Shown piece by piece: positions 1 to 12,700 of a DNA stretch of 64,000 bases. The DNA is from Costus lasius (Eukaryota > Streptophyta > Magnoliopsida > Zingiberales > Costaceae), in the NCBI GenBank assembly GCA_027563935.2, contig CM050447.1, forward strand, positions 15,254,001-15,318,000. The letters run 5' to 3'. Position numbers and translations under genes: made by a program. How positions within the stretch are numbered: the first letter of the stretch is position 1; each line of letters begins with the position of its first letter. The notes beneath the pieces were generated by a model. That model did not search any database, was not told where the DNA came from, and was given only the letters and a program-made list of their open reading frames with translations.

Positions 1-844
1 GCTTTTACAAGCTCTACAAAGAATAAGCCACATATGGAAATTATATGTCAAGAAATTTATTTTAGTAATTTTGATCATTTTAACTTACAATGTACTATCC
101 AAATTTTGCATATCATTTTATCACAATATTTATCTATCATGAAAGAACCTAACTATGAAATTATGACCTATGATCAAAGAAAATAATCCACTTGTTGACC
201 AACAAATAATCAACCATATCTATCACAATTATATTTCAACTAATCTATAATATAGACGTAAGTGCAAGTGCAATGGTCAATGATAATAAAGTAGAGAAAA
301 ATAATATTAACTTGCCAACTCATTCCCCATCTGGGCCTCAACCTTAGTGAATGGTGGTACCACCGCTCATCAAAGCCATAAACTCAACCTACCCATAGAT
401 GAATGCTTACAACCAGGAACATAGCTCACATTTGCAACATAAGAAGAAATATTTAATTGGCCTATTTGATATTATGATTTAAAGTAGAGGGAAAGAGATA
501 GAAAGAATAAAAGAGATTGCAGAATCCTAAAGGGTTATTTTGTATTAATCTCTTGGTTGATCATTCGCAATAAATCGAACCTCTTTATCTAAAAGTATTA
601 AGTGCAAAAATAATAATATTTTAATTATTACTTATTATGATTATTATTATTATTATTATTATTATATACACAATACTATTCCTAAAATTACTAACTCTAA
701 CACTCCCTTTAAGTGGGAACATATATGACAATTATGTCCCGCTTGCATAAAAATAAAGTTGTAATAAAAATGATACTGTCAATTTAAAAGAGATGCATTA
801 TTGAGAGTTGGGGTTGTCTAGACTTGATATGATCTACTTTGGCA
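1..844. other. AT-rich stretch without a recognisable gene
   Basis: No open frame or splice-flanked block here resembles a known protein. The stretch is strongly AT-rich. A TTA/ATT trinucleotide microsatellite lies at about 636-665. If the first-exon call at 2952-3128 is right, this DNA could be intron or downstream part of that minus-strand gene, but I cannot place an exon in it. Confidence 0.5.
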
Positions 845-1205
845 GTTCAAAGGTTAGGCAGGAGTAGTAGATGGCATAAGGCGTCACCCGTAGTAGAGAG
901 TAGTATAAAGCATCACCAACAATAAAGGCGGGTTGTAGAGGTAATGTAAGATATCGCAGGTAGTAGAGTAGCATAAGGCGTCACCACCAATAAAGGGTGA
1001 TGAAAGGCACCAGTAGTAGAGGCGGCAAAAGGCATCGCCAATAGTAGGAGTCGGCATAAGGTGTCACCGGCTTATGCCGTCACCGGTTGTTGTGTAAGGC
1101 ATTGCCAACAGCAGAGGACGACATAAGACATTGCCAATAGTGGAAAGCAACGTAAAGCATCACTAGCAGTAGAGGTAGCCATAAGGTATTGCCGGCAGTT
1201 GAGGG
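845..1205. repeat. Degenerate tandem repeat, about ten units of 33-40 bp
   Basis: A motif close to GGCATAAGGCGTCACC, followed by a spacer like AGTAGTAGAGG, recurs about ten times with many substitutions and small indels. Some copies read ATAAGGTGTCACCGG, TAAGGCATTGCCAA or TAAAGCATCACTAG. Such arrays are common in non-coding internal regions of plant LTR retrotransposons, but no LTR ends were found around it. The copies are too diverged to be a recent expansion. Confidence 0.6.
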
Positions 1206-2951
1206 AATATCTAATTTAAATCATCTTCTAATTGATGATCAAATGCCATATCTAAAAGGATCGGGTCCAATTTGCTTTGCTAGGAATCGACTAGTAGGAT
1301 CGTCAAGAACACCTTTTCATCGGCAAAGATCTTACAAAAATAATGCGGACTATCCAAAATAATAAATAGAATTTAAAAGAATTTTCCCAATCAAATCGCG
1401 CGAGTATTATGGACTAGGCCTGCCACTGAATTGGATCAAGTTAAATCTAAAACTAGTGATCCGGTCTTATCCTGAAATTGAACCAATTTGACATGGTTTG
1501 TTCAAAATAATCAGCGCCAAACCAATGACAATGGTGATAACCAAACCCAAATGCCCTAACAAACAGATGACACTGAGCAAGTAAACCAAATGGAACTGGT
1601 TTGTATGATAAGGCTTTGACAGCTCATCATAGAAACAATGTTGAATCCTAGCAAAAGCAATCGTCTCCAAGGACATGCTGGAGTCAGTCTCAATTGAAGG
1701 TGGTGACGGACTCAAAAGAGGGCGAGGCACCCGTGGTGGTTCCATGGTTGAACAAGATGGCGAGGAAGAGAAGCGGTGAGGTCAGCAGCTGTAGTGCTAA
1801 TGACATTGTCATTATCTGATATGTCGTCCATAACAATAGCAAGCATCCAAAATCCAAGCTGCCAGCTTAACGGAGAGAGCATTGGTCCCACCGATAGCAA
1901 TGAGGAATTTGAAGGCAATCACCTCAAAAGTGAATGCAAAACTAATAACTGTGTTGGGACTAATAACTGTGTTGGCATGTAGAACATGCATTGTGGAAGA
2001 ATCTAAGAAGTGAGGTAGTTCCAAAGTTGTTGAAGTGACCAATATGCATCTCGAGCATTCCAAATATAGTGATGCGTCAGAGATCAATAAAGTGTCTGCA
2101 TCAAGATCTTGAAACTTGCTCATGACATCGTCAAACACATATTAAACAAATCAGAAGCTAAAAGCAATCTGAGTACAAAGTATTTCATGCCTGATTGAAC
2201 TGAGTTATACTATAATCAAGAAGAAAATAAACCAGTTTACTAGCTAAGTTAGGCCTCTTTATAAGCTTATCTAGTTGAACTTGTCCACAACTTAGACTCA
2301 TAATTTAGTCAAGTAAAAAATTAATACTTGCAGAGTTGCTTCTCGGAAGGAACTTTCTTGTCTTGGAGCTATTTGCAGCTATCAGAATTAGGAGGCACTA
2401 ATCACGATTCAGATGAAGGTGCAACAAAGTTACTGACTAAAATAGGCAGAAGCAACTGGCTAAGAGGGCCTTCAAATTTCTGTGGGTATTGAATTGTAAA
2501 GGAAGAATTTGAATTATACGGTGCAAAGATGATGCCAATTATTCGTAAATTGGTACAAAAAAAATCACTTCTTCTGTCATTACGAACATATGAAAAGGAA
2601 TGTATGGAAGTTAAGCATGCACCACCTAGCTTGCTTACTGAACTAGCCAAAAGTATACAGAGCCTACTTGTCAAGATGCGTTTTAGGCTGAAACTTGGAC
2701 AGACATGCAAGTGCACTTCCGTACCAGCATCAACCAGATATTCGGATGATCATAATGCCAAATATGATATTTGAGAAAAAAGCGCATTACAAAGGCATAT
2801 TGGTAATACAATAAGTCAATAACTAAATTAAGACCCCGATCAAGATCCAACTGTATCAAACGTAAACAGAAAATCGATTAGGCAATCGAGGAAAAGAAGG
2901 AGAAATCTGAATTACGACCAAGATTTCAAAACCAAAAAACAAAGCAAGTAC

Positions 2952-3128
2952 CTTCCCGAATACGATGTCGGAGGTGTCAAGGGAGCGGAAGTGGCCCTGG
3001 ACGGCGTGGAGGACAGCGCTTCCGCGGAGGACGCACTTGGCGAGGTAATGGACGCTGCGGCCGTCATTGGCCTGGGAACCGGAGTGGCTAACCTGCGAAG
3101 CCGACCCGTCCTCTTTTGTGCCTGTCAT
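2952..3128 (-). CDS. First coding exon of a CPSF-A/DDB1-like protein (partial gene)
   Basis: The minus-strand frame starts at an ATG at 3128 and runs 59 codons to a donor (GGGAAG|GTACTT) at 2952, phase 0. The peptide includes HYLAKCVLRGS and SDIVFGK. I recognise these as similar to the start of the plant CPSF A-subunit/SF3b130-DDB1-like beta-propeller protein of the At3g11960 type; this is recall, not a search. Later exons would lie further left. None is convincing within the remaining 2.9 kb, so either intron 1 is long or the gene is broken. A TATA-like motif lies about 150 bp upstream. An alternative is an isolated, captured or relic exon. Confidence 0.5.
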
Positions 3129-3277
3129 GTCGATCCCAGTCTGAGCTCGAGAACGGGGTATTCGGCGGAGAGAGGTTTCTAGGGTTTTGTCGGTCGATCG
3201 CAAATGGTGGTCCGGAAGAAGTCGGTCGATCGCAAATGGGGTTAGCCGTTAGCCCCAACGTTGACGATTTTTTTTCC

Positions 3278-3288
3278 CTTATATATAG
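3278..3288 (-). promoter_or_regulatory. TATA-like box upstream of the first-exon candidate
   Basis: On the minus strand the sequence reads CTATATATAAG, about 150 bp upstream of the ATG at 3128. This is a normal TATA-to-start distance for a plant gene with a short 5' UTR. Between box and ATG is a direct repeat of GTCGGTCGATCGCAAATGG (3189-3240). The function is inferred from position and composition only. Confidence 0.4.
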
Positions 3289-3639
3289 AAAGTATGTAGC
3301 CCCTGGACACGTGTTATAGCCACAAGCAGGTGCTCAAGAAGTTACTTCATCCGACGGTTGGCGCTACCGTTGGCTGTTGACGCTTGTTATGATTTTTTTA
3401 CACAAAATAATAATAATAATAAGTTTAATTTTTGTTAATACATTCCAACTATTAATATGTAAGTTAGGACAATGTTAAGAAAAAAAAATTTTAAGCGTCT
3501 GAATTTCTAAGCAGAGCCGATTTGTTTTTATTCAACTATGTCTTAAGATCTATAGAGTAGTCAAATATTCTCGTATTCTCATTATCATGTTATCCGGGGT
3601 TAAAACATTGGTCAGATTAAAGATGTATTCTTATACTAA

Positions 3640-4215
3640 AAGGCTTTTTGACCCTATTTTTAAGTTAATTTTAAGTAACTTTTAAGCAGAAAGTAGTTAA
3701 AAAATTATTTGGTAATGAAAAGCAAAAGCAGAAAAAAATAATAAAAAAGTAAAAGTTATGAAAAGCTATAATTTATGGTCTATTTGGCCCCACTGCAAAT
3801 CAGCTTTAGCACAACTTTCAAAGTGAATGAAAGCTCTAAAAGCTTGAAAAGCTAAAAAATGTGGTTTTTTCAACTTTAGCTTTTGCTGTCTTGGATTCCG
3901 GGCTCAAAGAACTTTGAGCGGGGCCAAACAAGCCCTTAATGCTTTTACAGCTTCTACTTTTCAAAAAAAAATCACATGATTCATTTAAAAATTTAAGTAT
4001 TATTATTTTAAATAATTAAAATATTGATGCTAAAGAAAAATAAAATATATTTATTATTTTAAATAATTTAAAATAAATATTTATTTATTATTTTAAATTT
4101 TGACAGCAATTAAAAAGTTATTAATCAAACATATTATTTTGATAGTGCAGCATAATACAGCACAACACAATTTAGCACAGTCATAAAGCTATTAATAATG
4201 GGACCAAATAGGCCC
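3640..4215. mobile_element. Harbinger-like MITE (family with GGCC(T/A)RTTTGG ends), interrupted
   Basis: The left end reads AAGGCTTTTTGACCC and the right end GGGACCAAATAGGCCC, an imperfect terminal inverted repeat. Both sides have TAA (3637-3639 and 4216-4218). The interior is AT-rich and non-coding. Its left part, read in reverse complement, matches the right part of related copies at 5200-5549 and 44055-44447 (TTACCAAACA...TAAAAGCTGATT type segments). A second, smaller element is inserted at 3776-3935. The 3-bp TAA/TTA target is typical of PIF/Harbinger (Tourist) MITEs. Confidence 0.65.
3776..3935. mobile_element. 160-bp MITE nested in the 3640-4215 MITE
   Basis: The ends read TGGTCTATTTGGCCCC and GGGGCCAAACAAGCCC and are flanked by TTA on both sides (3773-3775 and 3936-3938). 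The interior is short and non-coding, with many AGCTTT-type motifs. The host MITE sequence resumes directly after it, so this insertion is the younger of the two. Confidence 0.65.
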
Positions 4216-4218
4216 TAA

Positions 4219-5199
4219 GATTCATAAATGGTATTCAAATAATCTTGCTTAAAAAGGTTAAATACTTTATCCCGCTTAAAAACGCAATCCAATGTTAACA
4301 AATAACTTTAAAATGCTATATAATAGTTTATATGGATTTATATGTTCTTAATAAAAAAAAAATTGTCCTACAAATATTGTATATAGTTCGTGATTTTAGT
4401 AACTATTATCTTATTCTTAGTATCAATGTGAAAATATGATAAATATATAATAATGATCAAGTTCCTCCTACATTCTTGATTATTTATATTCTAACCGATA
4501 AGAGTACTCGTAGACACACCATCAACTTATTTACTATAACATGAAAATCTTGTAATTTACTTAATAGTACTAGTAGTGGAATTGTTCTCTTGAATGCAAA
4601 AAATTATGGGATGGTAATGCCTTAGGAGACCCTTTAGTATAATTTGTTTGAATGCATCCCCTATATGAAAATGGCATTCCATGGTAACATAAGATAGTTC
4701 TGAATGCTTAAAGGCTTCAATGTTTTAGGAGTCATTAATAATGTTTTGAACACTGTATAAGTATTTAATTCCACTTACCCGTTGAAGGCGTTGCTTATTG
4801 CAAGCTAAATTAATGTTCAATATACTAGAGAACGGATGTGCATCGCCATATTCATCTCTATTGCACCATATCAAATTATCTTAAATATATAAGCAGTCAC
4901 AAAATCTCTATTCACTTTAAAAAAAGAAAAGAAATTCTTAGAGTAACTTATTTTTGTAAGTTTATTTAGTTTAGTGAATCTCTTTACATTTAAACATAAC
5001 AAAGTCATTCTTTCCCGGCAATTTGCTTTCTTCATATAGATTTGGTTGAGGTAGTAATACTAGAAAGTGATACTTTCATCTTATATTACGATTAAATATT
5101 AGTAGCATACTTAACATTCTCGCCAGGGTTATGTTAACATATATGCTCAACAACTGCATTATTTACTTTAAAGTGTCACAGATTGTTTTTCTTTGTTGG
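4219..5199. other. AT-rich intergenic DNA, nothing recognised
   Basis: No frame longer than about 60 codons has protein-like composition, and no inverted or tandem repeat stands out. It lies between a MITE and a truncated relative of that MITE. Confidence 0.5.
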
Positions 5200-5549
5200 A
5201 TTATAATATTATTTTTTTAAAAAATAAAATAAGTTATAATAAAAGAATAAAATATATATTAAAAAATAATATATACAATATCAAAATTTAAAATAATATT
5301 TTATTTTATTTTTTTTTAATATAAAAATTTTAAATTATTTAAAATAATATTATTTAAATTTTTAAATAAAATTATGTAAATTACTTTTTTAAAGAAGCAG
5401 AAGCTGTAAAAGCATCAAATTGTAGCTTTCATATCTTCTATTTTTTGCTTTTTTTTTTGTTTCTATTTTTCATTACCAAACATTTTTTCTAATTGCTTTC
5501 TGCTTAAAAGCTGATTAAAATCAGCTTTAAAGCGAAGCCAAACAGGCCC
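5200..5549. mobile_element. Truncated copy of the GGGCCTGTTTGG MITE family
   Basis: The right end reads GCGAAGCCAAACAGGCCC followed by TAA (5550-5552). The preceding 150 bp match the right part of the copy at 44055-44447, including the ATTACCAAACA and AAGCTGATT segments. No matching left end is visible, so the start is approximate and the copy is probably truncated. Confidence 0.5.
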
Positions 5550-6161
5550 TAAGATTGAACTTAATGTGGAGATAACTTTTTACTATAAGATTATTCGTAC
5601 CAATTAATGCTGTTCTATTACATAAAAGAGAATAAATTGAGGCAAAATAATATATTCATGCTAAAAAAAAAAAAAGGAAGGACTGAGGAAAACAAGAACA
5701 CTGCATAAATACTGGTACTAAAGGTACAACAATGAGAAGCATATCAGATAGATCATTAATCATTTAGAGAAGAAAAGCATATAAAAACTCAAACAAAATC
5801 AATGTATATAGCGGATACATATGCTTCCTAATCTTCACTGGACATTATCCATCTCTCCGTTAGTACGGGTGAAGTTTCTACTTCACAATCCTTGGTACAC
5901 GTATCAGAGCTCGCTTTGAAAAGACCCATACTGCCAATGGATGATATCCTGTAATTGAACCCTTGTAATTTCAACAACAGAAAGACCGATCTCAAGATTG
6001 CACACGCTAGCTGATACAATGAAATCAATAGGTTACAAGCCGGCTTCTCTGTAAAGTTTACATCTGGGAGACCATTCTAAGGAAAAAAGGTTGGGCATTC
6101 AACTTTTGTGAATCTCTGCATCAATCTGACTACAACTTTAGCTAGGTAAAAGAATAAGAAA

Positions 6162-7893
6162 CTACTTGATCTCCCAGTCCTTCAACTTCTTGCTTCCTTT
6201 TGGCTTTGCAATTGGAGCATTTATGCCTGCCATCTTGGCATTGTACTTCGATCGAAGAGGACCATTCATACTCCACCTGCAAAATTGTGAAAGAAGATAA
6301 AAGGTAAACACATCTCAAGTAATGCTTATCAATTAGATAAGTTATCTTTCTTTTGTAACCAATACAAGAGAAGTATACACAAGGAGGAATTTGATCCGTG
6401 CTTGGTTTCACTCAAGGTTTCAAATACCGATCTAAACTGATGTATTAGCCTGTCCGTACCAAACAAACCACAGCGGGAGGCATCGCGCTCAAGGCAGAAG
6501 CTCGCGACTAAATTATTCAGAAAACATTTTGATTCATGTAATAAGATGTTGCTTTTGAAATTGACAAGGTTGACGGTTAAAAGAGAAACTAAACTTGAAA
6601 GCTAGCAAATATGCCATCATAATTAGAGGATCTATATACTTAGTATTGAAACCAAAATATTGATTGATATATCGCAGAACAAAGGAAGGTAAACTGGTAA
6701 ACTTACGGGGCATTCCAATCAGTTGTATCCTCATTGACAAGATGAGTCCATTTGGTCCTTCCACTGCGTCCAAAGTGCTTGACTTGCATGACCTTAGGCA
6801 GTATGCTCTTGTCCATCTTGTCTTCTCCAGTTGGCGCAGAAAAGTCACGCCTGTAGATATTATCTGTGCTGGCTGTAGCTGCACGGTCATCGGAACCAGA
6901 CTGGAAGAAGGCACCCTTATGATAATACTTCTGCATGAACCTCCACTTCTGCTTTGGCACAGAAAGTGGCTTCGGATTCTTCCTCTCCCATTCCCTCCTC
7001 TCCTCCTCTGTCATGTTCCTTACTTTCTCAATCTCTTCCTTTTCCTTTAGCCTAGCATCCCTATCCTCTCTTTCTCTCTTGATCCTTGCAATCTCCCGAA
7101 TCTTCCATGCCTCATACTCCTCAGCCTCATTCATATCGTCATCAGTGTCAATATCTGCAATGTCTGCCTCAGCCTCCAAATTCTTTTGAATCTGCTCATC
7201 CTTCTTAATCTCCTCTACCACAATCTGCCTAGTCTCAATCTTACGCTCTTCTAACCTCTTCTTCACTAGCTCCTCAAGACGCCTCTCCTCTTCCTCAATC
7301 CTCTCACGCTCCGCAATAGTATCCCGCTGAGACTTCGGAATGAAGACTGGCTTCACCATAGCAATGCCCAATTGCTCCTCCTCTGAGTCTGTCTCATACT
7401 CGGATTCCTCCTCCTCCTCCTCCTCCTCTTCTTCCTCCTCCTCTACAGGGAGGAGAGCAGCCTCTTCCTGCTCCCTCTGAAGCAATTTCTCTCTAATCCT
7501 GCGTCTCCTCTCCTCTATTGCATCTTCATCTTCCTCTTCTAGCTCCAGCCTTTCTTGCCTATCATTTTCCTCCTCTATCGTTGAGATAATCTCGGCTTGC
7601 CGGATCCTCCGGTGATCAGCCCTCACCTCTTCTTTGTTCTCAATTCGGCTCTCAGCAAGACGCCGCAGCCGACGGTCATCCTTGTGCGGTACATCTGAAT
7701 CATCCCGAGTGGGGAAGGCCTTCTCAAGAGCGGCCAACTTGGAAGCCCTAATGTCCTCGTCCTCATCAATATCATCCGCCCACTCCGGGGCTTTGCCAGG
7801 CCAGTACCTCTTGACCTTGGTCTGGCCAATCTTACCCCGGAGCTTGTCGCGGATGGCGATTACGGTGTCGCTTACACCGGCTGTGACCGACAT
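6162..7893 (-). CDS. MFAP1: MFAP1-like pre-mRNA splicing factor, two coding exons
   Basis: Coding exons at 7893-6707 and 6276-6162 join across a GT-AG intron (CCCC|GTAAGT ... TGCAG|GTGGAG) to 433 codons. The N-terminus [20 protein letters not shown] and the C-terminus, with [20 protein letters not shown] followed by LKDWEIK and the stop, are those of plant microfibrillar-associated protein 1 homologues. These are nuclear proteins of the tri-snRNP/spliceosomal B complex. The protein is highly charged: a run of 14 Glu near residue 157 is encoded by a GAG/GAA microsatellite, and long Arg/Glu-rich helices probably form coiled coils. The conserved MFAP1 C-terminal block ([20 protein letters not shown]) is present. 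Length fits the plant family. A 5' UTR intron precedes the ATG. No frameshift is seen; a functional gene is likely. Confidence 0.95.
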
Positions 7894-7946
7894 GGTTGCG
7901 GACTATTGATCCGAATACCCACGGACCTCGTCAGAAACTCTCTGGC

Positions 7947-8234
7947 CTGAATCAATCAGATGCAATTATTTATCAATAAGAGAAATTTCCTCGTTACCAT
8001 CTATAAAGTTACTCGGGCACAGCTGAAATCAACAGGGAACAGACAAGAATCGACAGACTATCTAAAAGAATCGAAATTTCTACACAAGATAAGTTGCCGA
8101 GACAAGATTCGAAAGAAACGAGCGAGCTTACGTGCCAGATTAAATTGTGAATTACAGCATACATGTAACCACCGAGTTTGCATGCAAGAAGAACAAAAAT
8201 CGAGCAAAAAGAAATTGGAGGCACAAGAGCTTAC
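7947..8234 (-). other. 5' UTR intron of the MFAP1-like gene
   Basis: On the minus strand a GC-rich leader ending CATCAACG|GTAAGC (donor at 8234) is followed by an acceptor GATTGATTCAG|GCC, with the exon resuming at 7946. That leaves 53 bp of leader before the ATG at 7893. The upstream leader exon would be 8235 to about 8320. Leader introns are common in plant housekeeping genes. Inferred from splice signals only. Confidence 0.6.
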
Positions 8235-8329
8235 CGTTGATGGCGCTCCGACTTTGCCCTCGGAGAGAGGTTGCGACTGCGAGGGGAGAGCCGGTCACGG
8301 CAATTGAAATCTAGGGCAAGGGACACACA

Positions 8330-9773
8330 CACAAGGCGACGATAATCTAAGACAAAATTTAAATATTTTTGACTAATTTATTAATGACATAAAAATAATT
8401 AAGTCAGATCTAATCATAAATGAATTTATGATTTAGATATTACTTAAAAGAACAATATTAAGTCATCAACAAGTGCATATCTAAGTTATTACAGTACCTA
8501 TCCCAAAGAACTTTTTTAATATTTTAATAAAATAATATTAGGGAACCTAATAACATACAAATAATGTATATGAATGACATTTAAGATAGAGTTTAATATA
8601 ATTTATTAGATGGGGAAACAAGGTTGGTATTCTATGTTCTTCACGATGAATGGCAAGAATGTGTAGTTTCATGCCTCAAGTAAAATGATATTCTCATGAA
8701 ATGATAAAAACAATATTCATGGATAATAATATAATATTTTAATAATTATTATAAAAAAACCCCAAGAATATAACTATCTACGCCTTAACTTTTGCTAATA
8801 CTCATGGAAGAGACTAGCAAAAAAAAATCTAATTTAAGTTAAATAATATGTAAAAATATATAAATGCGCATAGTATACTTTATACTCAAATTGTTCTCAT
8901 TTGATTATATTATTTAAAAATAATCATAATTTTATATGTAAATATGTATATTATTTGATTTTTTTTATATTGTATCAAACTATCCATATATCATTTATAT
9001 AATTTTTTAAAAATAAAAAAGTTATAACTTAATTATAATTTGTAAAACTCAAAATAGTACTAACAATAACAATAATATCATAATATCTCTATCAAAGAAT
9101 GATTGCATCGTGGGCATACAATATATCTTCACTATTTCCACTAAGCGAAACACAAAAGGAATCCCACCAAGTTATCTAGGTATCTCTGATTTTAACAAAT
9201 AATGGAGAAATCAACTCCATTAGAAATATATTTTTTTTACCACGAGTAAAGTGCCTACTATCTAAAATCAAGAGGAAAAGGGTATACGCCACCACAGAAT
9301 TAGTGATAATCTATTAAGCTATTGTTTTAGTACATCCTAACATGGATATCTATCTATGTGAAAAATTTTTCTAAGATGAGACTAAGCACAAATCACAAAA
9401 CAAAATAAAAAGAGTGATATCAACAAAATGAAAGACGGTAATATCGCCCTTCCCTGTGTCAAAGGCTGAGATTAAAGAAAATTGCAAAAAGCTACCATCT
9501 TTACATTATCTTCTTTTCCCATTTTTGCAAAGGGCAGGATGAGGAACATACAAGAGGCAACTACAACTCTAACTAGAAAAATAAAATGCAGTGTGACAAG
9601 ATCAGGCAGAATGGAGTTGAACAATTATCCAGGTAATATCTAGCATGTCAACTTCGGAGCTCGGAATGCTCTCAACTTGTGGTTGTTGATTAAAAATGGT
9701 AATATGAACATTAACGAATGTAACTTGTTGAGGAGAAAAAGTATCAGAAAAAAAATGTTAACATGCTCCCTAA
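8330..9773. other. AT-rich intergenic region between the MFAP1-like and hydrolase genes
   Basis: The stretch holds the presumed MFAP1 promoter at its left end and the hydrolase 3' UTR at its right end. In between I see only AT-rich unique sequence, with no coding frame or clear repeat. Confidence 0.5.
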
Positions 9774-12700
9774 TTATTTTCTCGCAGTGTGTCTCTCAAC
9801 GAAAGATTGAATCAAGGGATTCACTAGATCCGGAGCTTCATCCTGCAAATATAACGCATCATCAAAGAGATGTTGGCAAAAACTACGACTCGATACCCAC
9901 GGGGTTAATTAAAGAACCTGTGGGCAGTGGCCGACGTTTGGAAGGATAACGAAATCTTCCACAACTTCAAAGTCAGCATACATTTTTCCGAGTTCAACTG
10001 GTTCCCATGGATCCTTACTACCCCAAGCTACCAAAACTGGACACTGAAGCAAACATAATACAAAGCAAAAAAAAAAAAAAAGAATCCGTTTTATTAAGAG
10101 GCATAAGAAGAAATGCACATGGTTCCGCGTGAGATCCTCACTAACCTTCACTTGTGGAAGCAATTCTTCAGGTAGAGGACCACCTGAATAGCAGATGAAC
10201 TCGAGGAACACATCAGCTGCACCAGGATCAAGTCCTGGCTGCAGAATAAGCTGAACTAGTTCATCAGTCACGGCAGATGTGTCATGATAACACTGAAGAG
10301 AATTTCATTAAAATCAATGAAAAAGATAATCAAAATAATTGCTTTATTTTCAAACATTGACAATAGATAAAACTGATTTTGTAACTTCTACATTATTGCC
10401 TAAAAATGAAACGGTTATCCATGTAAGCCAAAAAACCCATACGATATCAGGAGCATTTACAATCTAGATTAGTGCCAAATTTGTACAAAAACACCATAAT
10501 TTTGGCATTACTTCCCATGGCATAAAAAAGAAGTTATGCAGCACTCTGAAACCAGACCAAGAGTAATTCGAAAATGATTTGACTGTAACCTAAACAATGG
10601 ACAGTAATTCACGCTAATTGTTCTATATCATCAATCAAAATTAAATAAATTAATGTAATTATTTGGTCATATTCCATGTACATTCCATACAGTTTTACAG
10701 AATAATACTTTTTTTTTTCTTTTTTTACTTTATACTGGGTAAATTATATAAATGATGCATTATGTTACCTTGAGTTTTAAATTACTGTACAACCTTTTTT
10801 AGTTATATTTGAGTAAATAATCTTCAACATTCATTTAAATCAATCCATCATTTAATTGGTCAACAGAATTCAGATGCTATACTATATTTAACTAATGGCT
10901 TTGAATGAAATTATTGAAATGCTAATGTAGTCAAATAGATGCGATAAAACTTGAGGCAGAATATGTGTATATCATTTGTATAATTTTCCTTTTGCATTCT
11001 ATCAGTACATCGTGCTAGATTGAGATGGAATTGCCACCTTTTTTGTTTTAAACTAATGTACGAAAATATAAATCAAGGCCTTATATGATTAAAAAACATA
11101 TATTTAGATAAGAAAAAAAGAATCTAGAAGTGACCCAAGAAAAAAACCACAAAAACGTCTTTTGGTCTCAAGCTAGCTTTTGTTTCATATGTCGTCAGTC
11201 CAACGTGATGGTATAACCTTTGCAACAACAACATGATCGTTACATTTTTCCAATGTGAGTATCAATATGATATACAAGTGTTAGGTATAGTATGATTGAT
11301 GAACCATATTTAGTTTGAACAGTGCTAAACAAAAAAAGCTTGGATTCCCTGTAGTAAGAACTGTGTATTTTAATTCCTCGATTTGGGAAATACAACGTAA
11401 CATATTAAGAGATGATCAAAATAACATGAATGAGCATAAGGGGTTGACTGGATCTTTTCCTCATATCGATTGTGTTATCATAGTAGTAGAGCCACTAGGA
11501 TATGTTCTCTTGCGTTGGAAACTTTCATTAAGGGTTTGGAAGTTTTTGGTTTTCTTCCCCTCATTTACTTTTTTTGATATCTCTCATTATCTTCTTTGCT
11601 TCTTTGACCCCAATGGAATAACAAATCAAGGCATCTTATTCCTTAATGGAATAAACTGCTTTTTACACGGCTTTTCTCTATGTCGCTTCATAATGGATCA
11701 AGAACTGTGGTGTTATTTCTGTGAATTGGAGCTAAGTTCAGCCAATAGGAAACCGAGTTGTCAAGTTAAAAACAAGGAACAAGAACAATGCAAAGATCAT
11801 GAGTTGGACTATGAGTTCAAGGAACCACATACTTGGATCAATCTTATAATTCAAAATTTCTGCCACAGTATGTGGAATTTCATGAAAAATAATGCATTAT
11901 TTAGATGACAACTCAAGAAAATAGTGTGGGCATTTCTCTTATCTTTAGTTGCCTTGGCGACTGCAAGCTCCTTATTAGTCCAGTCGGTGTTGGATTTCAA
12001 ATTGGAAGTTATGCCCAATAAGGTACATTTGGCAACAATTTCTTTTAGGCGAAGTGGATTACTGATTGATGTATGGTGGGAAGCATTATCTGGATGCTCT
12101 ATATCTCCTTCCAAAGTGTCATTGTGCCTTAGAAGCATATACTCAATATAGAATTTGATAGTTGGCTCTGTCAAACACGCAAATGGTGATGAAAAGAACC
12201 TCCCTCTGCCTCAATCCTTAGCACCCCTATGGCATCCTTTACAATTATGGACCAACTTATCCTAGATGGAAATGGTATATCCTTACTCCTCTATTCTCCT
12301 TGCTCCACTCAACCTACACCACCATCCAAAGCATCCAGATCCAACAACACCCTTTGGAGATTGTCCACATTGCCTAGTTACTTAAAGTTTTGTGACATAT
12401 TTTAACTGCTCGGTATATGCAACCATCTAATCTAGTGCCGTGATGGTGAACTAGTATGAGATGATTTGGTTCAAAGGAACAGTTAATGCAATTCTCTCAT
12501 TTATCAATCGACTTTTTTTTTCCATGGTCACCTTTCCACCCTTTAGGGTCATAGGAGGTTGGAAATTATTCTTGACAACATATGTCATTTGTATAGCACC
12601 TATGAAAAGAGGCCTAGGCTACTAGTTCATAAGATTCATTTGGTAATCAAAATCTTAAATAGTGGCTTTGTGGAAAATTTTTCACACTTGGGGGTTAGGC

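Noticed and set aside
845..1205. CRISPR-like array
   Set aside because: The repeats are degenerate, directly adjacent without unique spacers of constant length, and in a plant nuclear context.
1467..2138. Minus-strand frames of 68-108 codons near the first-exon candidate
   Set aside because: Tested as further exons of the CPSF-A-like gene; none has family motifs or consistent splice phase.
11315..11908. 197-codon plus-strand frame in the hydrolase intron
   Set aside because: The longest intronic frame, but rich in Phe/Leu/Ile from AT-rich DNA, antisense to the host gene, and without any recognisable motif or splice partner. Treated as chance.
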